Assembly (NCBI GenBank): GCA_964500675.1
Contig: CAZCNY010000011.1
Location: 42,416 to 106,415, forward strand
DNA: 64,000 bases
Origin: CAMLJR01 sp964500675
Lineage (GTDB): Bacteria > Pseudomonadota > Gammaproteobacteria > Pseudomonadales > CAMLJR01
Direction: 5' to 3'
The position numbers were made by a program, and so were the translations under genes. This document shows positions 8,270 through 17,906 of this stretch, in pieces (the first letter of the stretch is position 1; each line of letters starts with the position of its first letter). The notes beneath the pieces were generated by a model. The model was not told where the DNA came from. It saw nothing but the letters and a program-made list of their open reading frames with translations, and searched no databases.

Positions 8270-9377
8270 AAGCCACCTCGCCGTGCAAACCGATGCATTG
8301 CATGCACGCCGCCGCGACACGCTGCGCCGCATCGGGTTTTGCGAGCACGCGCGCATTGTGCGCCCACGCCAATAACTCCTGCGGCTTCGTGCTTAACTCG
8401 CGCAAGATGTGCGCGAGATTCTCCGCGCTCAATTCGCTCTGCGGCATCGATATACCCGCGTGTTGCGCGCTGAGCCAATGTGCATTATGCGTTTGATGAT
8501 CGTCGATCGCGTGCGGCAGCGGCACCAAAATCGCACCGACACCGGCCGCAGCCAACTCTGCAACCGTTAATGCGCCGGCTCGACACAACACGATATCGGC
8601 CCACGCATATGCTGCGGCCATATCGTCGATAAATGGCTCGACGTGCGCAGTCACATTGGCTTCGCGATACAAATTATTCACCGCATCGGTATGCGCGCGT
8701 CCGGTTTGATGAATAATTTCTGGGCGTAAATTTTCCGGCAACAGTGCGATCGCCGCTGGCACTACCTGATTGATCGGCTGCGCGCCGAGACTGCCGCCCA
8801 ATACCAATAATCGCAACGCGCCGATGCGTTCGCGCCAACGCTGTTCGGGCGCGGGCAAATTCGCGATCGCCGCGCGCACGGGATTGCCGACGAATTCGGC
8901 GCTCTCACTGTCGAGCGCGTGCGGATACCCGAGCAAAATGCGTTTTGCTATAAACGACAAAATACGATTGGTGGTGCCCGCAACCGCGTTCTGTTCGTGA
9001 ATCACGAGCGGTTTGCGCAGCAACCACGCCGCCACGCCGCCGGGACCCGACGCAAAACCGCCGAGACCGAGCACGCATTGCGGATTCACACGCTTCAACA
9101 ATTGCACGGCCTGCCACAATGCGCGCGCCAGACGAAACGGCGCCGCGAATTGCGCGCGCCAACCTTTACCGCGTAAACCCGACACCGAAATAAAATGCAG
9201 CGGAATACCGGCCTTCGGCACGAGATCAGCTTCGATACCGCGCGCGGTGCCGAGCCATTGCACACGCAATCCGCTGCGCAGCAATACATCGGCAGCAGCG
9301 AGTGCGGGAAATACATGTCCGCCGGTGCCGCCCGCCATGATCAGCACGGTTGCTTCAGACGCCGTCTTTTCAGACAT
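8262..9377 (-). CDS. murG: Lipid II synthase MurG (N-acetylglucosaminyltransferase)
   Basis: MurG transfers GlcNAc to lipid I at the cytoplasmic membrane face, making lipid II. The 371-residue protein has the N-terminal glycine loop MAGGTGGHVFPALA, the second GLGGFASGPGG motif and HEQNAVAGTTNR; the C-terminal GT-B half has LGGSLGAQPIN and CRAGALTVAELAAAG, the UDP-GlcNAc site. ATG 9377 overlaps the ftsW stop (ATGTCTGA), which favours it over an ATG 11 codons upstream. Confidence 0.96.
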   Translation of the reverse strand: MSEKTASEATVLIMAGGTGGHVFPALAAADVLLRSGLRVQWLGTARGIEADLVPKAGIPLHFISVSGLRGKGWRAQFAAPFRLARALWQAVQLLKRVNPQCVLGLGGFASGPGGVAAWLLRKPLVIHEQNAVAGTTNRILSFIAKRILLGYPHALDSESAEFVGNPVRAAIANLPAPEQRWRERIGALRLLVLGGSLGAQPINQVVPAAIALLPENLRPEIIHQTGRAHTDAVNNLYREANVTAHVEPFIDDMAAAYAWADIVLCRAGALTVAELAAAGVGAILVPLPHAIDDHQTHNAHWLSAQHAGISMPQSELSAENLAHILRELSTKPQELLAWAHNARVLAKPDAAQRVAAACMQCIGLHGEVAYG

Positions 9378-10524
9378 CGCTGAACCTCCCGCGCGTTTCG
9401 CCATCGACACGCAGCACCAAGGCCACCAGCACCAAGCACACGATCAGACTGCTGCCACCGTAACTCAAAAATGGCAACGTCAAACCTTTGGTCGGCAGCA
9501 AACCCGTGTTGACGCCGATGTTGATAAAAATCTGCGCACTCAACAGCAACGCCGCGCCGTAAACCACGAACGCCGAAAATATTTGATCATCCTTTTCCGC
9601 GCGCCGGCCGATGCGAAATGCACTCGCAATAACGCAGGTAAACAGCGCCAACACGAACAGCGCGCCGACTAAACCGAATTCCTCGGACCAGATCGCAAAC
9701 ACGAAATCGGTGTGCGATTCGGGCAGGTACGATAATTTTTGTACGCTGTTGCCGAGACCGACCCCAAACACTTCGCCGCGGCCGAAAGCGATCAGCGATT
9801 GCGTGAGCTGATAGCCCGAATCGAATTGATTAGCCCACGGATTCGTGAATTCGAGCATGCGCGCGCGCCGGTAATCGGACGTAAAAATCAACAGCGCGAA
9901 GGCCGCGGCGCAACTCAAAATCACCAGCACAAATTGGCCGAGTTTCACGCCGGCTAAAAATACCAGACCGAACGCCGTGCCCGCGGTGACGACAGTGGCA
10001 CCGAAATCGGGTTCGAGCATCAGCAGTAACGTAACGACGAATACGACGCTCATCGGTTTAACAAATCCGCTCCACTGATTGCGTACTTCATCATGGCGGC
10101 GCACGAGATAACCGGCGAGATAAACGATAATGAAAACTTTGACGAATTCAGAAACCTGCAACGTGAGCGGCCCGAGCGCGAGCCAACGCCGCGCGCCATT
10201 CACGCGGCGGCCGATACCGGGAAGCAACACGATCGCGAGCAACGTCAGGCCCAGACACAACCAAATCCACCCCGTGCGCTGCCACGTGCTCATCGGTACG
10301 CGATAGACCACAATCGCGGCGAGCAGGCCGAGCGTTAGATGAAACAAATAACGCTGCACGAATGCGAATGCGTTGCCGTAGGTTTGCACTGCGTATTCAA
10401 CCGAGGCCGAACCCATCGCGATCAAGCCGACCAGCACCAGCGTAATCGAACTGAGCAACAGCCAGTTCGCTTCTTTTTCAAACGGCCACAGCAGACGCCG
10501 CTGGCCGGCGATGGTCACCAGCAT
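9370..10524 (-). CDS. ftsW: Septal peptidoglycan glycosyltransferase FtsW
   Basis: FtsW is the SEDS-family polymerase that works with FtsI at the septum. The 384-residue protein has about ten membrane segments and SEDS signatures: GARRWLALGPLTLQVSEFVK, MLEPDFGATVV, and the C-terminal GLLPTKGLTLPFLSYGGSS. The ATG shares its A with the murD TAA stop (TAATG), a classic coupling arrangement, so the long upstream extension of the open frame is rejected. Confidence 0.95.
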   Translation of the reverse strand: MLVTIAGQRRLLWPFEKEANWLLLSSITLVLVGLIAMGSASVEYAVQTYGNAFAFVQRYLFHLTLGLLAAIVVYRVPMSTWQRTGWIWLCLGLTLLAIVLLPGIGRRVNGARRWLALGPLTLQVSEFVKVFIIVYLAGYLVRRHDEVRNQWSGFVKPMSVVFVVTLLLMLEPDFGATVVTAGTAFGLVFLAGVKLGQFVLVILSCAAAFALLIFTSDYRRARMLEFTNPWANQFDSGYQLTQSLIAFGRGEVFGVGLGNSVQKLSYLPESHTDFVFAIWSEEFGLVGALFVLALFTCVIASAFRIGRRAEKDDQIFSAFVVYGAALLLSAQIFINIGVNTGLLPTKGLTLPFLSYGGSSLIVCLVLVALVLRVDGETRGRFSDV

Positions 10525-11981
10525 TACGGCGTCTCCTGTTGTTGCGGCGTCACTGCGTCCGCTGGTTTTGTCTCGGCAATAAATTGCTTCACCGCGGCAA
10601 TAAATACATCGCCGCGATGCGCGTAGTTGTCGAACATATCGAAGCTCGCGCACGCAGGCGACAGCAATACGCTGTCGCCGTTCTGCCCAAATTGCGCGGC
10701 TTTGTTCACAGCGTCTTGCATGTCGCTCGCATACGCGATCGGTAAGCTATCTTTCGCAACCGCTGCAATCGCGGGAGCCGCTTCACCGATTAACACGACC
10801 GCGCGGCCGAATTTTTCCAAGGCCGGTTTCAAGCCATCGAATTCCGCGCCCTTTCCAACTCCGCCCGCGATCAATACGACTTTGCCCGTGCTCGCCGCGC
10901 ACAATCCTTCGATCGCGGCCACCGTCGCGCCGACATTGGTACCTTTGGAGTCGTCGTAAAACGCGACGCTACCGTTTTCGACGGTCGAATTGGTCTGTGC
11001 AATCAACTGGCAGCGATGCGCGAGGCCAGTGAATTCGCGCAATGTTTGCAACATCGCCGCCATCGGCAATTTCACCGCGTGGCCGAGCGCGAGCGCGGCG
11101 AGGGCATTGGCGATGTTGTGATCGCCCGCGATTTTCAATTCGCGCACCGGCAGCAACAATTCATTCTCGAACGCGAGAAAACGTTCGCCGCGCGATTCGC
11201 GCATACCGAATCCATTGCGGTCGGGCGCATCGAGCCCAAAGGTCCACTGCATCACATCCGCTGGCACGAGCGGACGGCTCAGCGGATCGACGCGATTGAT
11301 CACAACTTGTTTGCAACCGCGAAAAATTTTGTGTTTGGCTTGATGGTACGCGAGCACGCTCGCATAGCGATCCATGTGGTCGGGACTGACATTGAGCACC
11401 GTCGCCACTTCCGCTTGCAGTGCTTGTGCGCGTTCGAGTTGAAAACTGGATAATTCAAGCACGTACAAATCGCGCGCGGCGTCGAGCAGATCGAGCGCCG
11501 CCGTGCCGAGATTGCCGCCGACACCGACATTGCGCTGCGCGGCCCGCGCCATTGCGCCGACGAGTGTTGTCACCGTGCTCTTGCCGTTCGAACCCGTGAT
11601 CGCAACGATCGGCGCGCGCACGGGTTGTGCAGCAACATGGCGCACGAACACATCGATATCGCCGCACACACTCACGCCGTTTTTAATCGCCGCGGCAATC
11701 GCGGGTTGTTCGAGCGCAACACCGGGGCTTACGATTAATTCATCGGCATTGCCAAACAATTCTGCAGAAAATGCGCCGAGATAAAGCGGCACGCCGGCAA
11801 ATTCGCGCTTGAAGGCATCGAGTCCCGGCGGATTATCGCGGCTATCGGCAACGGCGAACGCCACACCGTGCTTCGCAAAAAAGCGCGCGCACGACAGCCC
11901 GGTCACACCGAGACCGACTATCACGCGTTTTTTATCGGTTGCGATCACTGTCATTGCGTTCGCCGTTTTCACCATTCGCAT
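10524..11981 (-). CDS. murD: UDP-N-acetylmuramoylalanine--D-glutamate ligase
   Basis: MurD adds D-glutamate to UDP-MurNAc-L-Ala. Motifs include VIVGLGVTGLSCARFF, the ATP loop AITGSNGKSTVTTLVG, LSSFQLE, LNVSPDHMDRY, AHRCQLI and YDDSKGTNVGAT. Starting at the ATG that overlaps the mraY stop (TAATG at 11981) gives 485 residues; a shorter start at 11954 (MTVIATDKKRVIVGLG) would fit the family N-terminus better. Coupling favours the longer version, but this is undecided. Confidence 0.95.
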   Translation of the reverse strand: MRMVKTANAMTVIATDKKRVIVGLGVTGLSCARFFAKHGVAFAVADSRDNPPGLDAFKREFAGVPLYLGAFSAELFGNADELIVSPGVALEQPAIAAAIKNGVSVCGDIDVFVRHVAAQPVRAPIVAITGSNGKSTVTTLVGAMARAAQRNVGVGGNLGTAALDLLDAARDLYVLELSSFQLERAQALQAEVATVLNVSPDHMDRYASVLAYHQAKHKIFRGCKQVVINRVDPLSRPLVPADVMQWTFGLDAPDRNGFGMRESRGERFLAFENELLLPVRELKIAGDHNIANALAALALGHAVKLPMAAMLQTLREFTGLAHRCQLIAQTNSTVENGSVAFYDDSKGTNVGATVAAIEGLCAASTGKVVLIAGGVGKGAEFDGLKPALEKFGRAVVLIGEAAPAIAAVAKDSLPIAYASDMQDAVNKAAQFGQNGDSVLLSPACASFDMFDNYAHRGDVFIAAVKQFIAETKPADAVTPQQQETP

Positions 11982-13063
11982 TAACGCAGCTTCAACGTGG
12001 CGATACCGAACAACACCAGCATCACCGTGATAATCCAAAAGCGCACGATTACGCGCGGCTCGGGCCAACCTTTCAATTCAAAGTGGTGGTGAATCGGCGC
12101 CATTTTGAAAATGCGTTTACCTGTGAGCTTGAATGACGCCACCTGCAAAATCACCGACACCGTTTCCATCACGAATACGCCACCCATGATGAAAAATACA
12201 ATTTCGTGGCGGCAGATCACCGCGACGGTGCCGAGCGCCGCGCCCAGCGCGAGCGCGCCGACATCGCCCATGAAAACCATGGCGGGATACGTGTTGAACC
12301 ACAGAAAGCCCAAACCCGCACCGACGATCGCACCGCAAAATACAATCAATTCACCCGAGCCCTGCACGTAGGGAATCAATAAATAGTGTGCGAATTTCGC
12401 GTTGCCCGTGAGGTAGGTGATGACGCCGAGCGCGCCGCCGACCATTACCGTCGGCATGATCGCGAGGCCGTCAAGGCCGTCGGTTAAATTCACGGCGTTG
12501 CTGCCGCCGACAATGACGAAATACGCGAGCAGAATAAAAAATGGGCCGAGCGGCAACATCACATTTTTGAAAAACGGAATGTAGAGCAGCGTATCGACCG
12601 GCGATTTCGCGTGCCAGTACAAAAATATCGCCGCACCCAGGCCGCCGATCGTCTGCCAAAAATATTTCCAGCGCGCGGGCAGACCGCGCGAATTTTTTTC
12701 GATGACTTTGCGATAGTCGTCGACCCAGCCGACGGCACCAAAGATCAGCGTGACAATCAACACTACCCAGACATAGGCGTTGCGCAAATCAGCCCACAAC
12801 AACGTGGATACAAAAATGGCGAGCAGAATAAGCGCGCCGCCCATCGTCGGCGTGCCTTTTTTCGACAGATGCGACTGCGGCCCGTCGTTGCGCACGGCCT
12901 GACCAATCTGCCGGTCGACCAATTGCCGGATCACGAGCGGACCGATCAACAAGGCGATCGCGAGCGCCGTGAGTATGCTCATGATGCCGCGCAGCGTCAG
13001 ATATTGAAAAACGCCAAAGCCAGTGATGAATTGTTCGAGATACATCGCGAGGGCGTACAGCAT
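11981..13063 (-). CDS. mraY: Phospho-MurNAc-pentapeptide translocase (lipid I synthase)
   Basis: MraY transfers phospho-MurNAc-pentapeptide to undecaprenyl phosphate in the inner membrane. The 360-residue length is standard and there are about ten membrane helices. Family signatures seen are KKGTPTMGGALIL, NAVNLTDGLDGLAI with the catalytic aspartates, FMGDVGALALGAALG and the C-terminal MAPIHHHFELKGWPE. It begins 2 bases after the murF stop. Confidence 0.97.
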   Translation of the reverse strand: MLYALAMYLEQFITGFGVFQYLTLRGIMSILTALAIALLIGPLVIRQLVDRQIGQAVRNDGPQSHLSKKGTPTMGGALILLAIFVSTLLWADLRNAYVWVVLIVTLIFGAVGWVDDYRKVIEKNSRGLPARWKYFWQTIGGLGAAIFLYWHAKSPVDTLLYIPFFKNVMLPLGPFFILLAYFVIVGGSNAVNLTDGLDGLAIMPTVMVGGALGVITYLTGNAKFAHYLLIPYVQGSGELIVFCGAIVGAGLGFLWFNTYPAMVFMGDVGALALGAALGTVAVICRHEIVFFIMGGVFVMETVSVILQVASFKLTGKRIFKMAPIHHHFELKGWPEPRVIVRFWIITVMLVLFGIATLKLR

Positions 13064-13065
13064 GC

Positions 13066-14496
13066 TCAGCGGCCCTCCCCGTCGTTTTTATGCGACAACG
13101 GCGAGCCGCCGCACAATGCAGCGACGACAACTTCGAGACCCGCGCTACGCGAACCTTTTACCAGCGTGGTTGCCGGAATCGCATGCTGAGATAACGCGGC
13201 AATGAGTGCGGCGTTATTATCGAACGCCAACGCCGGCGTATTTTTCGACGATGTCGCCGCGTTGAAGCGCGCCAAAAAAATTTGAATTTGTTTTTGTGCA
13301 AACGGACCGACGCACCACAACTCTTCGATGCCGCGCTCCGCTGCATACGCGGCGACTTCGATGTGCAAGCGCTCGGCATCAGCGCCGAGTTCGGCCATAG
13401 TGCCGAGAATCAAACGGCGCGGCCGCGGATATTCGACCAGCACATCGATCGCCGCTGTAACCGCACCGGGGTTGGCGTTGTAGCTGTCGTCGATCACGAT
13501 TTCGCTGCCGCGCCCGGCGCGCGCCTGCAAGCGGCCCGGCACTGCGCGCACGTGTTGCAATCCCGCTTTAATGGCAGCGAGCGGTGCGCCGGCGGCAATC
13601 GCCGCTGCCGCCGCTGCCAGCGCATTGCGCACATTATGCAAACCGAGCAGATGCAATTCGATCGATGCATTACCCGCCGGACCTTGCAGCTCGAAGCGCG
13701 TGCCGTCGGTGGTGCGCTGAATATTGCGCGCGGTGACCATCGCATCGTTTTTCAAACCGAACGTCAGCAGTCGGCGCTCGTCTGCCAGTGCGCGCCAGAG
13801 ATGCTCGTATTCGCTGTCGATATTGATAACGCCCGTACCCTGTGCACGCAAACCCGCAAAAATTTCTCCTTTCGTTTGCGCGACCGTGTCGATATCGCCA
13901 AACCCTTCGAGATGCGCGGGCAGCGCGGAAGTCAGCACCGCGATATCCGGTTCGGCGAAGCGGCATAGATACGCGATGTCGCCCCGCCGCGCCGCGCCCA
14001 TTTCGATGATGGCGTAGCGATGTTCGGGCGCAATGCGCAGCAACGTCAACGGCACGCCGATTTCGTTATTGAGATTGCCCTGCGTTGCGAGCGTAGGTCC
14101 GCATTGAGCGAGAATCGCGGCGAGCATTTCCTTCGTCGTGGTTTTGCCCGCGCTGCCAGTAATTGCAATCAATGGCCCGCCGAATTGGCGGCGATTCATG
14201 CGCGCAATTAATCCGAATGCCGCACGCGTATCGTCGACGCACAATTGCGGCAATGCGCGCGCGCACGACGTGTTTACCACCGCTGCGCCATTTACCACCG
14301 CTGCGCTCGCGCCTCTTTGCGCGGCATCATCGAGAAAATCGTGACCGTCGAAGCGCTCGCCGCGCAGTGCGACATATAAATCGCCGCGCTCGATCGTGCG
14401 GCTGTCGGTGTTGATGCGCGCGATGTTCGCATCGACCCCCTCATACTGACACCTCAACTCAGCGGCGATCGCGCGCAACGGAATGGCGCTCATCAT
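13066..14496 (-). CDS. murF: UDP-MurNAc-tripeptide--D-Ala-D-Ala ligase
   Basis: MurF adds D-Ala-D-Ala, finishing the pentapeptide. Seen in the 476 residues are the Mur-ligase ATP loop AITGSAGKTTTKEMLAAI, NLNNEIGVPLTLL, IIEMGAARRGDIAYL and IDDSYNANPGAVTAAID. The start overlaps the murE stop by 4 bases. Residues around 63-74 contain the repeat AAVVNGAAVVN from an exact in-frame duplication at 14273-14308. With no ddl in this window, D-Ala-D-Ala must be supplied by a ligase encoded elsewhere. Confidence 0.96.
   Translation of the reverse strand: MMSAIPLRAIAAELRCQYEGVDANIARINTDSRTIERGDLYVALRGERFDGHDFLDDAAQRGASAAVVNGAAVVNTSCARALPQLCVDDTRAAFGLIARMNRRQFGGPLIAITGSAGKTTTKEMLAAILAQCGPTLATQGNLNNEIGVPLTLLRIAPEHRYAIIEMGAARRGDIAYLCRFAEPDIAVLTSALPAHLEGFGDIDTVAQTKGEIFAGLRAQGTGVINIDSEYEHLWRALADERRLLTFGLKNDAMVTARNIQRTTDGTRFELQGPAGNASIELHLLGLHNVRNALAAAAAAIAAGAPLAAIKAGLQHVRAVPGRLQARAGRGSEIVIDDSYNANPGAVTAAIDVLVEYPRPRRLILGTMAELGADAERLHIEVAAYAAERGIEELWCVGPFAQKQIQIFLARFNAATSSKNTPALAFDNNAALIAALSQHAIPATTLVKGSRSAGLEVVVAALCGGSPLSHKNDGEGR
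14273..14308. repeat. 18-bp in-frame tandem duplication in murF
   Basis: TTTACCACCGCTGCGCCA (14273-14290) is followed directly by TTTACCACCGCTGCGCTC (14291-14308), 16 of 18 bases identical. In the protein it duplicates AAVVNG in the N-terminal domain loop. Confidence 0.85.
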
Positions 14497-16034
14497 TCGA
14501 TGCCTCCCACCGCGCTGGCAGCGCGCGCCAACAATGCCGCGCGCGCGACCATCGCATCGTCGAAAGGACGAATTTCGCTGCCGACCAGTTGATAATCTTC
14601 ATGGCCTTTACCGGCGAGCAAAACCATATCGCCGGGTTGTGCGCGGCGAATCGCGAGACTGATCGCCGCGGCGCGATCGCTTTCGCGCATCACGCTCGCA
14701 GCGCGCGCGGGGTCGATACCCGCGGCGATTTGATCGAGAATGCGCTGCGGATTTTCGCTGCGCGGATTATCGCTCGTGAGCACGATGCGATCGGCGAGAC
14801 GCGTGGCAATCGCACCCATCAGCGGACGCTTGCCCGCATCGCGATCGCCGCCGCAACCGAAGACACACCACAATTTGCCGCGGCAGTGCCGGCGCGATGC
14901 AGCGAGCGCGTGTTCGAGCGCGTCGGGCGTGTGCGCATAATCGACGACAACTTCGATATCGGCAGCGGCCGCCACGCGCTGCATGCGCCCCGCGATCGGA
15001 TCGAGTTGCGGCAACAGCGCGGCGATATCGTTCGGCGCGATATGCAATTGTCCAAGCACACCGATCACGGCCAGCAAATTCGACAAATTAAAATCGCCGA
15101 GCAGGTGACTGCGCAGCGCAATATCTCCCCACGGCGTTTGAACGCTCGCGCTCACACCGTGCGCATTAAATTCAGCTGACTTGATGGCAATCGTCGCGTT
15201 GCCGGACAGGCTGTAATCGCGGATCGGCAAACGCGCACCGAATTTATTGATAAGTTCGAGACCGAATGCATCGTCGCGATTGATCACGGCGAATTCGAGA
15301 CCGGCCATCTCGAACAGGCGTGCTTTGGCGGCTCCGTATTCCGCCATCGTGCCGTGAAAATCGAGATGATCGCGCGTGAGATTGGTAAACACCGCGCCGC
15401 GAAAGCGAATGCCATTCACACGCCCCTGCGCAAGACCGTGCGACGATACTTCCATCGCGGCGTATTGCACATTTTGATCGCGCCATTGCGCAAGCTGCGC
15501 CTGCAATGCGATCGGATCCGGCGTTGTCAAACCGCTACCGGTATTTTTATTGTGTTCGATCGCATTGAGCGAATTACCCAGCGTGCCGATCACGCCGCAC
15601 GGCGTGCCGAGCAGACGCAACGCCTGCGCGAGCAATTGCGTGCAACTCGTTTTGCCATTGGTGCCGGTAACGCCGATGACATGCATCGCCGCGCTCGGCT
15701 CCGCGTAGAAACGATCGGCGAGATGACTCACCTGTTCGCGCAAATTCGGAATGCGAATGACCGGGATTGCTAAATCGCTGCGTTCACTCATTCCACCCGA
15801 AATGGGAGCACTTTCCGCGATGATTGCAATCGCGCCGCGCGCAATCGCCTGATCGACGAACGCACGACCGTCGACGGTCTCGCCCGGATACGCCAGAAAA
15901 ATATCGCCGGCGCGCACACGGCGGCTGTCGATCGCCAGCCCCGATAGCGGCAGTACCGCTTGCGCGGCGGAGAGGCCGGGCAACAACTCGCCGAGTGTTT
16001 TGTGTGAATCGAAGTGCAGCGCGGCAGCCATCAC
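14493..16034 (-). CDS. murE: UDP-MurNAc-L-Ala-D-Glu--meso-diaminopimelate ligase
   Basis: MurE adds the third stem residue. The 513-residue protein has the ATP loop GVTGTNGKTSCTQLLAQ, TNLTRDHLDFHGTM, DYAHTPDALEHAL and the substrate-selecting motif LTSDNPRSENP; DNPR is the meso-DAP-type signature, so the wall is predicted to contain meso-diaminopimelate as in other Gram-negatives. Its ATG overlaps the ftsI stop by 4 bases. Confidence 0.97.
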   Translation of the reverse strand: MMAAALHFDSHKTLGELLPGLSAAQAVLPLSGLAIDSRRVRAGDIFLAYPGETVDGRAFVDQAIARGAIAIIAESAPISGGMSERSDLAIPVIRIPNLREQVSHLADRFYAEPSAAMHVIGVTGTNGKTSCTQLLAQALRLLGTPCGVIGTLGNSLNAIEHNKNTGSGLTTPDPIALQAQLAQWRDQNVQYAAMEVSSHGLAQGRVNGIRFRGAVFTNLTRDHLDFHGTMAEYGAAKARLFEMAGLEFAVINRDDAFGLELINKFGARLPIRDYSLSGNATIAIKSAEFNAHGVSASVQTPWGDIALRSHLLGDFNLSNLLAVIGVLGQLHIAPNDIAALLPQLDPIAGRMQRVAAAADIEVVVDYAHTPDALEHALAASRRHCRGKLWCVFGCGGDRDAGKRPLMGAIATRLADRIVLTSDNPRSENPQRILDQIAAGIDPARAASVMRESDRAAAISLAIRRAQPGDMVLLAGKGHEDYQLVGSEIRPFDDAMVARAALLARAASAVGGIE

Positions 16035-17845
16035 GCAGGCCCTCGATTAATCGCCGCTTTGGATTCGCCTTTTGCGGATTTTATTGCGCGTTTTGAAATC
16101 GGATTTTCACCTTGCGCGACAACTGGCAAGGTTTTATCAGGCGCGACGTTGAGCAAGCGCATGGCGCCGCCGACCACTTTGGCAAACACCGGTGCGGCGA
16201 CATCGCCACCGTGATATTTGCCGAGGCTGGCATCGTCGATCACGACCACCGCGACGACGCGCGGCTCCGAGGCCGGCGCAATACCGATGAACAACGAGTG
16301 ATAACGGTCCTCGTAACCGTGCGCGCCGACTTTATGCGCGGTGCCGGTTTTGCCCGCTACCGAATAACCCGGAATCGCAGCGTGTATTCCAGTGCCGCCC
16401 GGCTCGACCACGGTCTCCATCATTTCGAGGATTTCGTGCGCGATGCCGGCCGACACCACTTGCTTGCCCGCGGATGCCGCGCCGTCGCGCCGCAACAAAC
16501 TGATCGATGCCAGGCGGCCGCTGTTCGCAAACGCGGTGTAGGCGCGCGCCAATTGCAGCGGCGTCACCTCCACACCGTAGCCGAACGCGAAATTTGCACG
16601 CTCGATATCGGACCAATGATTGCGCAGCGGCAACACACCGCGCTGCTCGCCGGGAAATCCTGTTTCCGTGCTGCTGCCGATGCCGAAACGATTGAACGCC
16701 TCCCAGACATTCTTTTCATCGAGCGACAACGCCACGCGCGTGATGCCGATCTGACTCGACTTAGTGATGATCTTGGTGAGATCGATGAGTCCATAATTGA
16801 CCGGATCTTTAAGCGTTTTGCCATCGACGACGAGCCAACCCGGACTCGCATCGACCGGCGTATGCGGCGTGTACTTGCCGCTTTCGAGCGCGGCCACCAT
16901 GGTCAACGGTTTCATGGTCGAACCGGGCTCAATCGGATCGAGCATGGCGCGATTGCGCAGCGCCGCCGCATCGACATGGCTGCGATTATTGGGATTGAGC
17001 GCGGGCTGATTCGCCATCGCCAACACTTCGCCCGTGCGCACATCGAGCAACACTACCGAGCCCGTGCTCGCACCCATTTTCTGCAACGCGTTGCGCAATT
17101 CGCGATGCGCAATGTACTGCAGGCGCAGATCGATACTGAGCGTTAAATCCTGGCCCGGACGCGCGGGCTGCCCGGCGTCGATTTCGCGAATGATTTTACC
17201 GTTGAGATCTTTGAGTACGCGCTTGCTGCCCGGCACACCCGATAAATAATCGTTGTACTCCAGCTCAAGCCCCTCTTGACCGACATCATCGATATCGGTA
17301 AAGCCGAGCAGATGCTCGGTGACTTCGCCCGCGGGATAAAACCGACGGTATTCGCGATTGACGTACACCCCCGGAATTTTTAACGCCATCACCGCTTCGG
17401 CAACGGGCGGCGGTAAATGCCGGCGCAAATAAATAAAATGCTTATTGCGCAGCGCCATGCGGCCTTCTAATTCGGCGCGCGTCATATCGAGCTGTTTCGC
17501 CAATTCAGGCCAACGCGTTTGCGCCGCGACCGCCGCCTTGGCAGCTTTCGTATCGGTATTTTCGGGATTGATCTCGGTGGGATTTATCCAAATCGAAACC
17601 ACCGGCGTGCTGATCGCGAGCGGCTCGCCGTTGCGATCGAGAATCTGGCCGCGATGCGCCGGAATAATTTCCGTGCGAATACTGCGCGCGTCACCTTGAT
17701 CCTGCAGAAATTCGTAGCCGCGATCGGTATCGAGCCACTGCAACATGAGCAGACGCCAAACGAGCAGCGACAACATGACCGCCAGCAGCATTAGCAGCGC
17801 TCGCAGCCGCCAACGCGGCAATGTCGCCACGCTGGATTGACTCAT
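16031..17845 (-). CDS. ftsI: Septal transpeptidase FtsI (PBP3)
   Basis: FtsI cross-links septal peptidoglycan in partnership with FtsW. The 604-residue protein has an N-terminal membrane anchor (residues about 13-35), a pedestal domain with RGQILDRNGEPLAIS, and the transpeptidase domain: active serine S309 in EPGSTMKPLT and KTGT at about 499-502. The middle motif reads SSQ at about 363-365, where E. coli and P. aeruginosa PBP3 have SSN. It overlaps murE and follows ftsL by 31 bases. Confidence 0.96.
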   Translation of the reverse strand: MSQSSVATLPRWRLRALLMLLAVMLSLLVWRLLMLQWLDTDRGYEFLQDQGDARSIRTEIIPAHRGQILDRNGEPLAISTPVVSIWINPTEINPENTDTKAAKAAVAAQTRWPELAKQLDMTRAELEGRMALRNKHFIYLRRHLPPPVAEAVMALKIPGVYVNREYRRFYPAGEVTEHLLGFTDIDDVGQEGLELEYNDYLSGVPGSKRVLKDLNGKIIREIDAGQPARPGQDLTLSIDLRLQYIAHRELRNALQKMGASTGSVVLLDVRTGEVLAMANQPALNPNNRSHVDAAALRNRAMLDPIEPGSTMKPLTMVAALESGKYTPHTPVDASPGWLVVDGKTLKDPVNYGLIDLTKIITKSSQIGITRVALSLDEKNVWEAFNRFGIGSSTETGFPGEQRGVLPLRNHWSDIERANFAFGYGVEVTPLQLARAYTAFANSGRLASISLLRRDGAASAGKQVVSAGIAHEILEMMETVVEPGGTGIHAAIPGYSVAGKTGTAHKVGAHGYEDRYHSLFIGIAPASEPRVVAVVVIDDASLGKYHGGDVAAPVFAKVVGGAMRLLNVAPDKTLPVVAQGENPISKRAIKSAKGESKAAINRGPA

Positions 17846-17876
17846 GCCTCTATCCTCGCGATGACGCTGCTCGCGC

Positions 17877-17906
17877 TCACGGCTTCACCACTTCCGGCTT
17901 TACCAC
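17877..17906. repeat. 15-bp tandem duplication at the ftsL 3' end
   Basis: TCACGGCTTCACCAC (17877-17891) and TTCCGGCTTTACCAC (17892-17906) are adjacent near-copies, encoding VVKP twice; the first copy holds the ftsL stop codon. Confidence 0.7.

Noticed and set aside
10524..10653. Longer N-terminus of FtsW reaching back into murD
   Set aside because: The extension is Arg/Cys-rich and not FtsW-like; the TAATG junction gives a standard start.
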